From: Oscillospiraceae bacterium
GTDB taxonomy: Bacteria; Bacillota; Clostridia; Oscillospirales; Ruminococcaceae
NCBI GenBank assembly: GCA_024684395.1
Contig: JAIKWY010000111.1
Location: 1-64,000 of the forward strand
Direction: 5' to 3'
DNA length: 64,000 bases
A program made the position numbers and the translations under genes. Shown piece after piece: positions 42,370-50,972 of this stretch (the stretch's first letter is position 1; each line of letters starts with the position of its first letter). A model generated the notes under the pieces. That model saw only the letters and a program-made list of their open reading frames with translations. It ran no database searches and was not told the DNA's origin.

Positions 42370-43917
42370 CTATGCTTTTAAGAATCTCATTTTCTTCAGA
42401 TCATCGCTTTCAATATCATAGAAGTAACCGTCGCCAAGCTCGCAGCGGGCATATTCATTTTTCAGCTCCTTGGCATCCATTTCGCCAAACACCGAACGGC
42501 TGCCCTTATCGGAGATGAATTCCGCAATGTTATCCAGCAGGAAGACCACCGAAAAGCTGTTGTTCAGGAAGGACTCGGCTTCTCTGTCGCTGTTGCCGAT
42601 CTTGCGGATATCCGGATAGATGAAGTAGTAGCCCTTTTCCTCGGCAGAAGCAGTCATTTTTGAGAAGATGCTCAGCAGATTCTTACCGGAGCTCTGAAAC
42701 AGCATCTTGCTTTGCAGCACAAACACCGTCGTCGGCGTTTCCTGTTCCTGGAATGTCTTATTACCGGTCTTGGCGTAGTAGCCGTTCTGATCGAGATAAT
42801 CAGTCAGATGCTCGATCTTGTCCATATAGACCGAGAAGGGATTGGATGCATCATGAAATTCAAGGAGCTGCTTACGTCCGTCATCCACGAGGATGATCCG
42901 ATATTCCGGATGCTTCTTCTGGATGCCGTGGAGCAGGATCTGTAAGAGATTCGTCTTACCGAATTTCTTCTTACCGTAAATGCCGATGGAATGCATATCC
43001 TTCAGGTCCACGATCACGGGCTTGTGCTCATAATAGTCCAGTCCGACGGTGATCCAATCGCCCTGTGACTCCACAGCCGGGATCGAGTTGTGATCGGCAC
43101 AGTACTCGCAGAAATTCTGCTCGGTCAACTCGTCACCGAAGCCCTGGAGCTTTTCAACGGAGCAGGAGAAGTGCTCCATGCCCCTGAGAAATTCCACCAG
43201 CTCCTCCCTTTCGTTCTCAAAGGGGAGAAATGCCTGCAACTCACGCTGCTTGCCGCCGATGATCGTAACGCCTCGCCCCGGATTCTTCATAGGCTCGGCG
43301 ATTTTTCTGCCGAACACATCAATATAGACCTCGGACGGCAGATCAAATGCCAGCTTCCACCCGAAGGAGGAAAGGAACTTGGAAAGCCCGTTGCTTGTGT
43401 CACTTGCCGAAAAGACAACACTCAGACCCTTGGAAAGTCCGTCACGGCAGAATTTCAGCAAGGTCTCCTGGTAGGAGGTATAGCGTTCATCCGAGAGGAA
43501 GGCATTGATATTGTCGATCACGAGTGTGATATGCCCCGGCTTCTGTCCGCTTGCCGCATGATATGCCTCATAGAACTGGGTGGACTTGAGGCTCTTGATA
43601 TTGGTCTCGAGCTTCTTCTCCACGGTCTTGAAGATGCGGCGGACATTTTCCTCATTGGAATTGTCAAAGCACGCAGCCACCATCGGAAGCTTGCTGTACT
43701 CGCCTAAATTTCCGCCAAAATCAATGATGTAGGTCTCTTCGACATCGCCGTCCTCAATGTTCTGGTGCATCCGGATGAGCAGCGTTTTCAGAAACGTGGT
43801 CTTACCGCTCATATGTCCGCCAAACACGATCACATTGTTTTCAAACACGTTGATATGCAATACCGGCTGTGTCTGTGTGTCAAGATCGTCATATATTCCC
43901 ATTTCCAACGCTCTCAT
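42370..43917 (-). CDS. Second motor ATPase with two degenerate FtsK-type domains (split EssC C-terminal half)
   Basis: A 515-residue soluble protein with two P-loops, GGHMSGKTTF (about 33-42) and YGKKKFGKTNLL (about 311-322). They are followed by beta strands YIIDFGG / ITLVIDNINAF and RIILVDDG / TTVFVLQ, as in the second and third ATPase domains of EssC/EccC. It starts 7 bp after the stop of the membrane ATPase gene, with GGGAGG upstream. Together they would rebuild a full EssC in two chains, as mycobacterial EccCa/EccCb do. ATG 43902 is an alternative start. Confidence 0.88.
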   Translation of the reverse strand: MRALEMGIYDDLDTQTQPVLHINVFENNVIVFGGHMSGKTTFLKTLLIRMHQNIEDGDVEETYIIDFGGNLGEYSKLPMVAACFDNSNEENVRRIFKTVEKKLETNIKSLKSTQFYEAYHAASGQKPGHITLVIDNINAFLSDERYTSYQETLLKFCRDGLSKGLSVVFSASDTSNGLSKFLSSFGWKLAFDLPSEVYIDVFGRKIAEPMKNPGRGVTIIGGKQRELQAFLPFENEREELVEFLRGMEHFSCSVEKLQGFGDELTEQNFCEYCADHNSIPAVESQGDWITVGLDYYEHKPVIVDLKDMHSIGIYGKKKFGKTNLLQILLHGIQKKHPEYRIILVDDGRKQLLEFHDASNPFSVYMDKIEHLTDYLDQNGYYAKTGNKTFQEQETPTTVFVLQSKMLFQSSGKNLLSIFSKMTASAEEKGYYFIYPDIRKIGNSDREAESFLNNSFSVVFLLDNIAEFISDKGSRSVFGEMDAKELKNEYARCELGDGYFYDIESDDLKKMRFLKA

Positions 43918-43923
43918 ACGCTA

Positions 43924-46900
43924 TCAGACCTCCCTCATAGGCTCAAATTTGCCGTCCTGATAATCATAGATGACACCGTCCTTGAGTACCATCCTGCTGG
44001 GCAGCGGCTTCTGGAAGACAATATGCGGTGTGGGATACTCACTGCTGTGCTCATCATAATAGGTCTTGATGGCACCCACGATCGCATTGAGCTGAGTTTC
44101 GAGCTTGCCCTGCTTTTCAAGCTCCTTCTTCCGGCTCTTGTACTCGAGATTGTCACGCTCGGACTGGTAGAACACCTGATAGACACCGGACTTGCTCGCC
44201 TCAATGATCTCGATCGGCGTTTCCATGTTATCTTCTACGGTCGCGCCGGAATATGCAGACTGGAAATACTCGAACTTGGAGCCGGTGCCGACAAGGAGAT
44301 AGGCTCTGCCGTTGCCGGGCATTGTCGGACTTGCCGCAAGGTCATTTCCTATCATTTCTTTGGAAGCCTGCCGTGTTGCGACCTTCAGGCAGAGACGCGA
44401 TTTGGAATTGACACGGATATCATCAGTAATGGCACCCTCGATATTCTGCGAGATCAGGATGATGTGGAAGCCAAGGCTTCGGCCGACACGGGCGATCGTT
44501 GTGATCTCGCCGATGAAATCCACATCGTTGTTTTCAGTGGAGAAGCGTTTGAGCTCGGTAAACTCATCCACCACCAGGATCAAATGCGCCAGTGCATCAT
44601 TCTTAGCCTGATTGCGGAGATCCTGCATCTCCTTTTCGCTCATTTCTTCCTTGTTCTCACCGCGCAGGCGGTTGTTGATATTCTTGATATGACCTTCGAT
44701 GTCTCTGCATGCCTTGATATAGCCGTTGATGCTGTCCACATGCATGGAGTTGAACAGGATCTTTCTCCTGCGGATCTCGGAGGTCAGGGCATTCAGGAAG
44801 CGCTTGAGCATGTATTCTGCGCCGGTGCCGTTCTCGTCGCCGTCTACGTCGGTAACAGAACCGACAACATGCGGAAGCGTACCGATACGCTTGATAAAGC
44901 CGCCGCCCTTCATATCCACGAGCATCAGGTTCACTTCATCCGGACGGAAGCACAGGCAGAGACCCAGCAGATAGGAGATGATAGTCTCGGATTTACCGGA
45001 ACCGGTCGTACCTGCTACGAGCATGTGCGGGCCGTCGTATTTCTCGTGCAGATCCAGATAGGTGATGCCGCTGTCAGTCCTGCCGATCGGCACACCAATG
45101 GAGGACTGAACGTCATAGGCTCGCTTGCCGCCTTCACCCTCCCAGAATTTGCCGACATCTACCTGTCCCTTTTTCAGCCCGTACAGCTCAAAGAGGCTGA
45201 CGGTTGACGGAACCTTGCCGTTGGCAGAGATCTTGGCATAGCTGAGTGCGGAAAGCACTTTATAGGAGTTGTACAGATGCTTGCCCCAGTTTTCTGCCAC
45301 ACCGAAGGCAAAGCGCTTGCAGAGCTTTTCATTCTCATGCGGAACGATCTCTGCATAGGTATCGTAGATGGTCACGACATGGTCGCAATATTTGGGCAGA
45401 TGCTCCTTATAGAGCTTGGGGAAGATGAATGTCAGTCCCAGCTCGTTCTCATAGGGCTTGCCCTCTTCGGGCACCTCCGGGAGATACTGCGCAAAGGCAT
45501 GCTCCTTAATGTCGTATTCATCATAGACGATGATGACGATATGCGGCAGTTTGCTGTTGCCCGATGCGCCGCTCGCACGCTCACCCATCACATTCAGCAT
45601 ATTGCTGAAAATGGAATTGGCGCTTTCCGTATTGAACACGAACTGTGAACGGTCCGGGAAAAGCTGACGGAAATGCGGGAGAAATTTATAGACGCTGATG
45701 TCCCGTTCGATCTGGTTGGGATTGTCCGTCCGCGGATAGAGGATCACGAATTGCAGATCATCCGGAGACTGATAGAAGCACAGATCGAAGATCATACGCT
45801 CGATCAGAAAATTGGTGATGTCCACATTCTGTGATACGATACCGAGCGCACCACAGTTCTTGAAGGAGAACAGCAGAGGCGCATTTTCCATATGCTCATA
45901 TTTCTTGGCAATGAATTTCGGAAGATTGCTCAGGTAGTAATTCTGATCCTCGGTATATTTGTATTCCTTATCCTTGGGGATAAACAGCTTGATCTTGCCC
46001 TCATTGAAGGTGAAGTTCGAGGCGGAAAAGACGGTATCCTTGCCGGTACCGCAGATCTCGAACTTGTTCTCCACATCGTTGGAGATGCCGAGTCTGACCA
46101 TCAGGAAGTCTTCATCTGCAAGTGCTCTGCTGAAAATGTGTGCCGACATGCTATATACGCTTTTGCTGACATTATTGCTGTCGAGAATGTCGTTCACATC
46201 CGGATACAGATCACAGAGCTTCTTGACGTCCAGCCCCTTACGCTTTTGGATTTCTAAAATGGTCTTGGCGATGTATGCCTCGTAATGCTCACGCCAGTCT
46301 TTCAGTTCCTTTTTGTACCTGCCGGCATTGCGGGCAAAGTTGATGATCGAGGTCGTCAGTGTCACAACGCCCATTGCGCCGCTCAGTGCGACCATCGCCA
46401 TGCCGTTGCCGTTGCTCATCAGAGCACGGACGAGCACCATCGTTCCGATCATCATCACAGTCGGGAGCATGGTGAAGAACAGATTCTGATCCTGCTTGCG
46501 CGGCGGTTCTCCAGGCGGGATGATCTCTACCGGGGTATCGTCGAATTTGTACATCTGACGGGAGCTGATATTGTATTCCGGGAACGTCACAAAGGAATTC
46601 ATCTTATTGTTCGGATTGAACGCCGGAATGATGTTGGAGGTATTGACCTCGTAGGTCTCATACCGTTCTGTACAGTCAAACACGATACGGGTCGAGGTAA
46701 TGAATCCCACCTCGTACAGCTTCTTCGCGAAATCCGTTCCTCTCAGGATAACACGCCCGTACTGATCCTTGTCAAAAGCCAGTGCGTTGTTGTAGGAAGT
46801 CAGTGTCAGCTTGTGATAAGTGCCGCCGCCATTGCCTGAACCCAGACAATTCTCATAGATATTGCAGCAGATCTGATAAATGCTGCCGCTGTCCTTCTTC

Positions 46901-47034
46901 TTTTCAAGACCGTACCGGATACCGTCAAGGAGCTGCTTTAATGTAATGTCTCTTAGTACGATCAGTTCCATGACGATGCTTGCGCCGTGTTCGTCAATGA
47001 ACTGTACACCGATGAGCAGTTTATTGCTTTCCAT
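43924..47034 (-). CDS. essC: EssC-like T7SS motor ATPase (N-terminal half)
   Basis: A 1036-residue FtsK/SpoIIIE-type ATPase. Residues about 5-45 resemble a ubiquitin/YukD-like fold rather than FHA. Two TMs follow (about 187-235), then a linker domain, and a canonical ATPase domain with Walker A GTTGSGKSE (about 674-682), VDMKGGGF, Walker B LILVVDEFTELKRF (about 812-825) and ISQN. EssC of S. aureus carries N-terminal FHA domains and three ATPase domains in one chain. Here only the first ATPase domain is present and the others are in the next gene. ATG 47034 has GGGAGG upstream. It is the energising centre of the secretion system. Confidence 0.92.
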   Translation of the reverse strand: MESNKLLIGVQFIDEHGASIVMELIVLRDITLKQLLDGIRYGLEKKKDSGSIYQICCNIYENCLGSGNGGGTYHKLTLTSYNNALAFDKDQYGRVILRGTDFAKKLYEVGFITSTRIVFDCTERYETYEVNTSNIIPAFNPNNKMNSFVTFPEYNISSRQMYKFDDTPVEIIPPGEPPRKQDQNLFFTMLPTVMMIGTMVLVRALMSNGNGMAMVALSGAMGVVTLTTSIINFARNAGRYKKELKDWREHYEAYIAKTILEIQKRKGLDVKKLCDLYPDVNDILDSNNVSKSVYSMSAHIFSRALADEDFLMVRLGISNDVENKFEICGTGKDTVFSASNFTFNEGKIKLFIPKDKEYKYTEDQNYYLSNLPKFIAKKYEHMENAPLLFSFKNCGALGIVSQNVDITNFLIERMIFDLCFYQSPDDLQFVILYPRTDNPNQIERDISVYKFLPHFRQLFPDRSQFVFNTESANSIFSNMLNVMGERASGASGNSKLPHIVIIVYDEYDIKEHAFAQYLPEVPEEGKPYENELGLTFIFPKLYKEHLPKYCDHVVTIYDTYAEIVPHENEKLCKRFAFGVAENWGKHLYNSYKVLSALSYAKISANGKVPSTVSLFELYGLKKGQVDVGKFWEGEGGKRAYDVQSSIGVPIGRTDSGITYLDLHEKYDGPHMLVAGTTGSGKSETIISYLLGLCLCFRPDEVNLMLVDMKGGGFIKRIGTLPHVVGSVTDVDGDENGTGAEYMLKRFLNALTSEIRRRKILFNSMHVDSINGYIKACRDIEGHIKNINNRLRGENKEEMSEKEMQDLRNQAKNDALAHLILVVDEFTELKRFSTENNDVDFIGEITTIARVGRSLGFHIILISQNIEGAITDDIRVNSKSRLCLKVATRQASKEMIGNDLAASPTMPGNGRAYLLVGTGSKFEYFQSAYSGATVEDNMETPIEIIEASKSGVYQVFYQSERDNLEYKSRKKELEKQGKLETQLNAIVGAIKTYYDEHSSEYPTPHIVFQKPLPSRMVLKDGVIYDYQDGKFEPMREV

Positions 47035-47069
47035 AATGCCTCCCAATCAAAAAACATGCTGAACCAGGA

Positions 47070-48551
47070 TCACTTGTCGAAATTGATCTCCTGGATCATG
47101 ACAGTCGTGTAATTGCCAAGCAGGATTCTGCTGTCCTGCCGCAGCTCGGTAGACTGTCCGCTGCGCAGATCGCTCTTTCTTCCCGCGGTTTCAACGGTGA
47201 AGACGGCGCCTTTCGCAATATTGGTGATCGTCAGTATCTGTGTCTTGGCGTTATAGCTCAGTGCAAATGCATTTCTGCCGATACTGCTGATGTCATCGTT
47301 TGTCGCACTCTCACAGATCGCCTTGTGGTTTCTGGGGAGCGGTGTATTATCATTGGACATGGGCTCCAGTGTTCTGCCGACGCGGAATTCCGAGGATACC
47401 GGGAATTCCCACATATCCTGACCGACGCCCTGCTGATCGCGCTCATCATCCTTGACGATGTTCACAGCGATCCTGCACTTGCGTCCCTTCTTCGCCGCAA
47501 GCACGACTACCAGTATGATCACACCGGCAAGCACTACGACTGCTCCGATGATCCCCAGCAGCAGTACCAGCGGCAAGCCCTTCTTCTGCGGCGGAGCCGG
47601 CTGGGTCGTCGCTTGTGTCGGTGCCGGTAGCGTTGGTGCCTCCGTCAGTTCTTCCGTGCTGGGTTCTTCCACGGGAACGGTCGTCGGAACGGCGATTTCC
47701 ACCTGCGGGAAAAGGATCGAGCCGAGCGAAATATCGCTGTCACCGTTCTTTATGGTAACGCCCTTGAGCTCACCGGTCGCTACCTCGTTGATGAGCGGTG
47801 CCTTGAGCATGGAAACGTTTTCGGGTTTGAGCGATTTAAAATTGGAATCGCTCTTGAAAAGCATGTAAGTGTTGGAGCCAAGGTTGGAGATGGCTGTCAG
47901 GTTCACATCCTGCTTGTCGGACTTGCTGACCTGCACCACATCAATATGATACCTGCCGTTTTCGTTGATAACACTCCGCAGATAATCAAAGGATGTACCC
48001 TCCACAGAGTCCACACCGTCCGTGATGAGGACAGTCCTGTAATAGACATCCTGGTCGGGAAATGTGTCGCTGACGACCTTCATCACGGCATCATACACCA
48101 GACTTGCCTGCCCCTTGAAATCGACCTTGGACAGCTCATAATCAATGAACCCGCTATCATTGGAATACTCATCCGCGAGGAAGGTTGTCTCAGTGTCAAA
48201 GATCGCCACCTTGACGCTTTCCGTCTCCGGCATGTCTGCAACATAATCCTGCACAGCCGTCTTGATCGTGTCACGGAGCCCGGTCGGGATCGAGGTGGAA
48301 TTGTCGATCAGAAATACGGTATTGATCGGGATATTTTCATTCTGTACCTCAGCATTCAGCGTTGCATTTCCCACCAGAAGGGAAGCGTTATCTGAAAGCT
48401 TGGCGGAGGTAAAGATCTTCAGTGTTTTGCCGTCCTCAGAAAAATAAGCCTGAAGCGGTTCAGTTCCTTCTGTTGCAGCCGCATGCAGCGCCATCTGACC
48501 AAGCATCATCACCGGCACACAGAATGCGGCAATCATTTTCATGAGCTTCAT
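47070..48551 (-). CDS. Membrane VWA protein with cytosolic FHA domain
   Basis: A 493-residue type I membrane protein. It has a signal peptide (about 1-25), an external von Willebrand A domain (about 70-260) with MIDAS DNSTS and TVLITDGVDS, a Thr/Pro-rich stalk (about 290-325), a TM (about 330-352), then a cytosolic FHA-like domain (about 365-493) with FRVGRTLE, SSIGRNAFALSY, and TITNIAKGAVF. FHA domains bind phosphothreonine, so this protein can join the phosphorylated partner inside to a ligand outside. ATG 48551 has only a weak ribosome site. It directly precedes EssC, whose FHA domain is missing, suggesting FHA function is supplied in trans. Confidence 0.88.
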   Translation of the reverse strand: MKLMKMIAAFCVPVMMLGQMALHAAATEGTEPLQAYFSEDGKTLKIFTSAKLSDNASLLVGNATLNAEVQNENIPINTVFLIDNSTSIPTGLRDTIKTAVQDYVADMPETESVKVAIFDTETTFLADEYSNDSGFIDYELSKVDFKGQASLVYDAVMKVVSDTFPDQDVYYRTVLITDGVDSVEGTSFDYLRSVINENGRYHIDVVQVSKSDKQDVNLTAISNLGSNTYMLFKSDSNFKSLKPENVSMLKAPLINEVATGELKGVTIKNGDSDISLGSILFPQVEIAVPTTVPVEEPSTEELTEAPTLPAPTQATTQPAPPQKKGLPLVLLLGIIGAVVVLAGVIILVVVLAAKKGRKCRIAVNIVKDDERDQQGVGQDMWEFPVSSEFRVGRTLEPMSNDNTPLPRNHKAICESATNDDISSIGRNAFALSYNAKTQILTITNIAKGAVFTVETAGRKSDLRSGQSTELRQDSRILLGNYTTVMIQEINFDK

Positions 48552-48635
48552 TGTTACACACCACACATTATTTTATATTCTATTCTTGCCGCCAAACCAG
48601 AGCGGCTATGTTCCTGTTCTATTCCAGAACCAGGA

Positions 48636-49745
48636 TTAAACAGCAGACCCGACGATCTTCTTCATGAACGCCTCTGTATCCAGCATGTCCGGAACCGCTA
48701 CCGGTTTCGGCTCTACCACCTGAACAGGCGGGATCGTAACTGGGCTGACTGTAGGATAGTCAAACTGAATCTGGGATGTACCATCCTGGGGCTTGGAAAG
48801 CGCAGCCTTCTCAAAAGGCTTGATCTTCGCCGCCGCCGGTACATCGACGCTGATCGGATCCAAAGTGATCTGCGGCGCAGAAACCTTGCCGATCTTCGGG
48901 ACTTCAATCGTATTGATCTCAGGAGCTGCAGCGGAAACCTCCGCAGGCGTAAAGGCTACAGGTGTTACGACCGGAACATCCGGCAATGCACTTGCATGCA
49001 GCTCCACCTCCTGGAGCTTGACCGCAGAGATCCGCCCCGGAACACTGATCTCGGAGGGGACGGAGAGCTGGACCTCTGTGAGGTTCACAGCACCCACGGA
49101 CGGGATCGCAGGGACATCCGGACTGAGCTTCACGGCAGCAGCCGGCTTGATCACCCCGAGTTTCATTTCTGTATCCGGAACCTCTACTGCAATGTGATCC
49201 ACTGTCACATTGCTTTCAAATGCCGGGAGATTGATATCTGTATTGACGGTATCCACCTTGATCGGATCCATATGCACTTCACCGATCAGATCCGGCAAAC
49301 GGATCTCTCCGGGAACTGTCTCCACTGCCGTCGGTGTTACCGATACAGCAGGGATCTCACAAGCTTTGAACTTTACTGTCTCCACGTCAAGCCCGATCGA
49401 CTTGATTTCGACCGTTCCGATCTCGGGTCTGGTCATTGTGGGGACGGCGGGGCACTCCACATCAACCGTCCCGACCGCTGTCTTCTGCAAAGCAGAGACA
49501 GCGGCGGAGACATTGACGTTCGTGTTGATCGCTTCGACCGTGATGGGATCGACAGACACTTCCTTGATGTCTGCCTGGATGTCCATCTTCGGCGCAGCAA
49601 ACGTTACATCATCGAGATGCATATCCTTACCGCTAACCTTGGCAAATTCCCCTTTCAGTTGCAGGATCACCTCGGTCATTTCATATTCAAATAATTCCTT
49701 ATTTCTCTCAACATCTGAAAGAGTCGGCTTTGTTGTATTTTCCAT
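48636..49745 (-). CDS. Beta-repeat protein of unknown function (PxIxxVxL periodicity)
   Basis: A 369-residue acidic protein without signal peptide. After an N-terminal helix (about 10-38) it consists of short repeats of Val/Ile-rich strands punctuated by Pro and Asp (VSVDPITVEAINTNVNV, IKVDTVNTDINLPAF, ITLDPISVDVPAAA), suggesting a regular beta-solenoid or fibrous rod. A short C-terminal helix ends it (LDTEAFMKKIVGSAV). I recognise no family. It lies between a WXG100 gene and the VWA-FHA gene and may be a structural or scaffold part. GCGAGGT precedes the ATG. Confidence 0.8.
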   Translation of the reverse strand: MENTTKPTLSDVERNKELFEYEMTEVILQLKGEFAKVSGKDMHLDDVTFAAPKMDIQADIKEVSVDPITVEAINTNVNVSAAVSALQKTAVGTVDVECPAVPTMTRPEIGTVEIKSIGLDVETVKFKACEIPAVSVTPTAVETVPGEIRLPDLIGEVHMDPIKVDTVNTDINLPAFESNVTVDHIAVEVPDTEMKLGVIKPAAAVKLSPDVPAIPSVGAVNLTEVQLSVPSEISVPGRISAVKLQEVELHASALPDVPVVTPVAFTPAEVSAAAPEINTIEVPKIGKVSAPQITLDPISVDVPAAAKIKPFEKAALSKPQDGTSQIQFDYPTVSPVTIPPVQVVEPKPVAVPDMLDTEAFMKKIVGSAV

Positions 49746-49777
49746 AATCTACCTCGCTTATCGGTAAGGACGGATGG

Positions 49778-50083
49778 TTAACCTAATGACTGCGGAATGT
49801 TCGCTGCGATCTCCTGATCAGCCTTCTCCATCTGAGCAGCGTTGTCCTCCAGGAGCTGAGCAAGCGCCTCGAGCAGCTTCGGGATGGTCACGCTCATGTA
49901 CTCAAGGGTCGGTCCGGAGATGAACTTAACCAACGCATCGTGGCTCTCGCCTTCCCAATCGCTGACTGCGCTGACGAAATCGCGCTCAAAGGCATCACCA
50001 GCAGACTTGTACTGTGTTGCAATATTTCTGATGTTGGTCGCAGTCTGTCTCATTTCCGTGTATCTGAATACGATATCAGCCAT
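49778..50083 (-). CDS. WXG100 family protein
   Basis: A 101-residue helical hairpin protein (MADIVFRYTEMRQTATNI ... DWEGESHDAL ... ) with W-E-G at about 43-45 between two helices. This is the clearest WXG100/ESAT-6-like member here. AGGAGG lies upstream. Likely a secreted substrate or essential partner of the EssC motor. Confidence 0.92.
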   Translation of the reverse strand: MADIVFRYTEMRQTATNIRNIATQYKSAGDAFERDFVSAVSDWEGESHDALVKFISGPTLEYMSVTIPKLLEALAQLLEDNAAQMEKADQEIAANIPQSLG

Positions 50084-50129
50084 TTTCTTTTCCTCCTAAA
50101 ATATGATTCATTGATTGTTGGATACGATC

Positions 50130-50549
50130 TTAGCCACCGATTGCACCGGTAACGGCATCGATGCCTGCCTGAACAGCGCCTGCGATGCCGCCTACAGCGC
50201 CGCCTACAGCGCCGCTTACACCGCTACCTGCACCGCCGCCTGCGCCTCTGTTGCCCTCGCCGAGCTGCGGGTCAACCGTGTTCAGGAGCTGCTGCTGGAT
50301 GGCATCGAGGATCGAATTGATGTTGGCTGTCAGGGAAGAACTCGGAGCAGTCAGGTTGTCGGTCAGAGCCGGACGGATCTTACTGTTGAAGAACTCTGTG
50401 TAGCCGTCGGAGGCGTCACCAGAGAAGTTGTTCTTCAGAGAGGTGACCTCGGTCTCGAGGTTGTCGAAGAGACCGTTTGCAGTCGATACATAGGTATTAA
50501 CTGCATTCTGTGCGTTTGCGATCATCTGGGTTGCAAGAATTGTGGACAT
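50130..50549 (-). CDS. WXG100-like protein with Gly/Ala tail
   Basis: A 139-residue protein. Two helices flank NNFSGDASDGYTEFF, an F-S-G variant of the WXG turn, followed by a Gly/Ala-rich tail (GAGGGAGSGVSGAVGGAVGG). No signal peptide; AAAGGAG precedes the ATG. Probably a secreted partner of the adjacent WXG100 proteins, the tail perhaps membrane-active or a secretion signal. Confidence 0.82.
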   Translation of the reverse strand: MSTILATQMIANAQNAVNTYVSTANGLFDNLETEVTSLKNNFSGDASDGYTEFFNSKIRPALTDNLTAPSSSLTANINSILDAIQQQLLNTVDPQLGEGNRGAGGGAGSGVSGAVGGAVGGIAGAVQAGIDAVTGAIGG

Positions 50550-50598
50550 AGAAATTACTCCTTTCGGTGATTAAAATTGACTTGCCGGCTACGCCAGC

Positions 50599-50940
50599 TT
50601 ATGTCTGATAGGATTGGATCTGCTTGTTAAGGCTCTCATACTCTGTGAAGACTGGTGAGTATGCCCCCTTAACATCATTCAGCGTCGATGAGATGTGCTC
50701 AATCACAAGCTTTTGTTGTTCCAACGGTTGGATCAGGTTGTTTCTGCAGGATCCGATAAATTTTCTTCCGGCAGGTGTGTCAAATCCACTCTGCAATGTA
50801 TTCAGAAGACCTTCCACATCATCCCGAAGATTTTGAAGCTGTACGGCAAGATCCGCAAGATCATTGACTGCCCTCTCAAAGGCTGCCTCATCCAACACGA
50901 TGTCACCCTTCATGCCTGATATAACACGTTCCCAGTTCAT
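50599..50940 (-). CDS. WXG100-like small helical protein
   Basis: A 113-residue all-helical protein with a central turn SGFDTPAGRKFIGSC where the WXG would lie. It begins MNWERVISGMKGDIVLDEAAF, a pattern I associate with T7SS accessory WXG-like proteins. AAGGAGGTGG precedes the ATG. It lies between the TPR gene and two other WXG-type genes. Confidence 0.78.
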   Translation of the reverse strand: MNWERVISGMKGDIVLDEAAFERAVNDLADLAVQLQNLRDDVEGLLNTLQSGFDTPAGRKFIGSCRNNLIQPLEQQKLVIEHISSTLNDVKGAYSPVFTEYESLNKQIQSYQT

Positions 50941-50972
50941 GTTTTACCACCTCCTTACTTCACTTGGATTTT

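Noticed and set aside
42943..42985. Second P-loop of the 515-residue ATPase considered as a transport ABC domain
   Set aside because: No ABC signature (LSGGQ) or Q-loop; surrounding strands fit FtsK/EssC-type domains.
43765..45207. 480-residue plus-strand open frame
   Set aside because: Antisense to the EssC-like ATPase with Walker motifs; no ribosome site or recognisable domain.
48483..49694. 403-residue plus-strand Arg/Asp/Leu/Cys-rich frame
   Set aside because: Artificial product of the opposite-strand Val/Pro/Thr repeats of the beta-rod gene.
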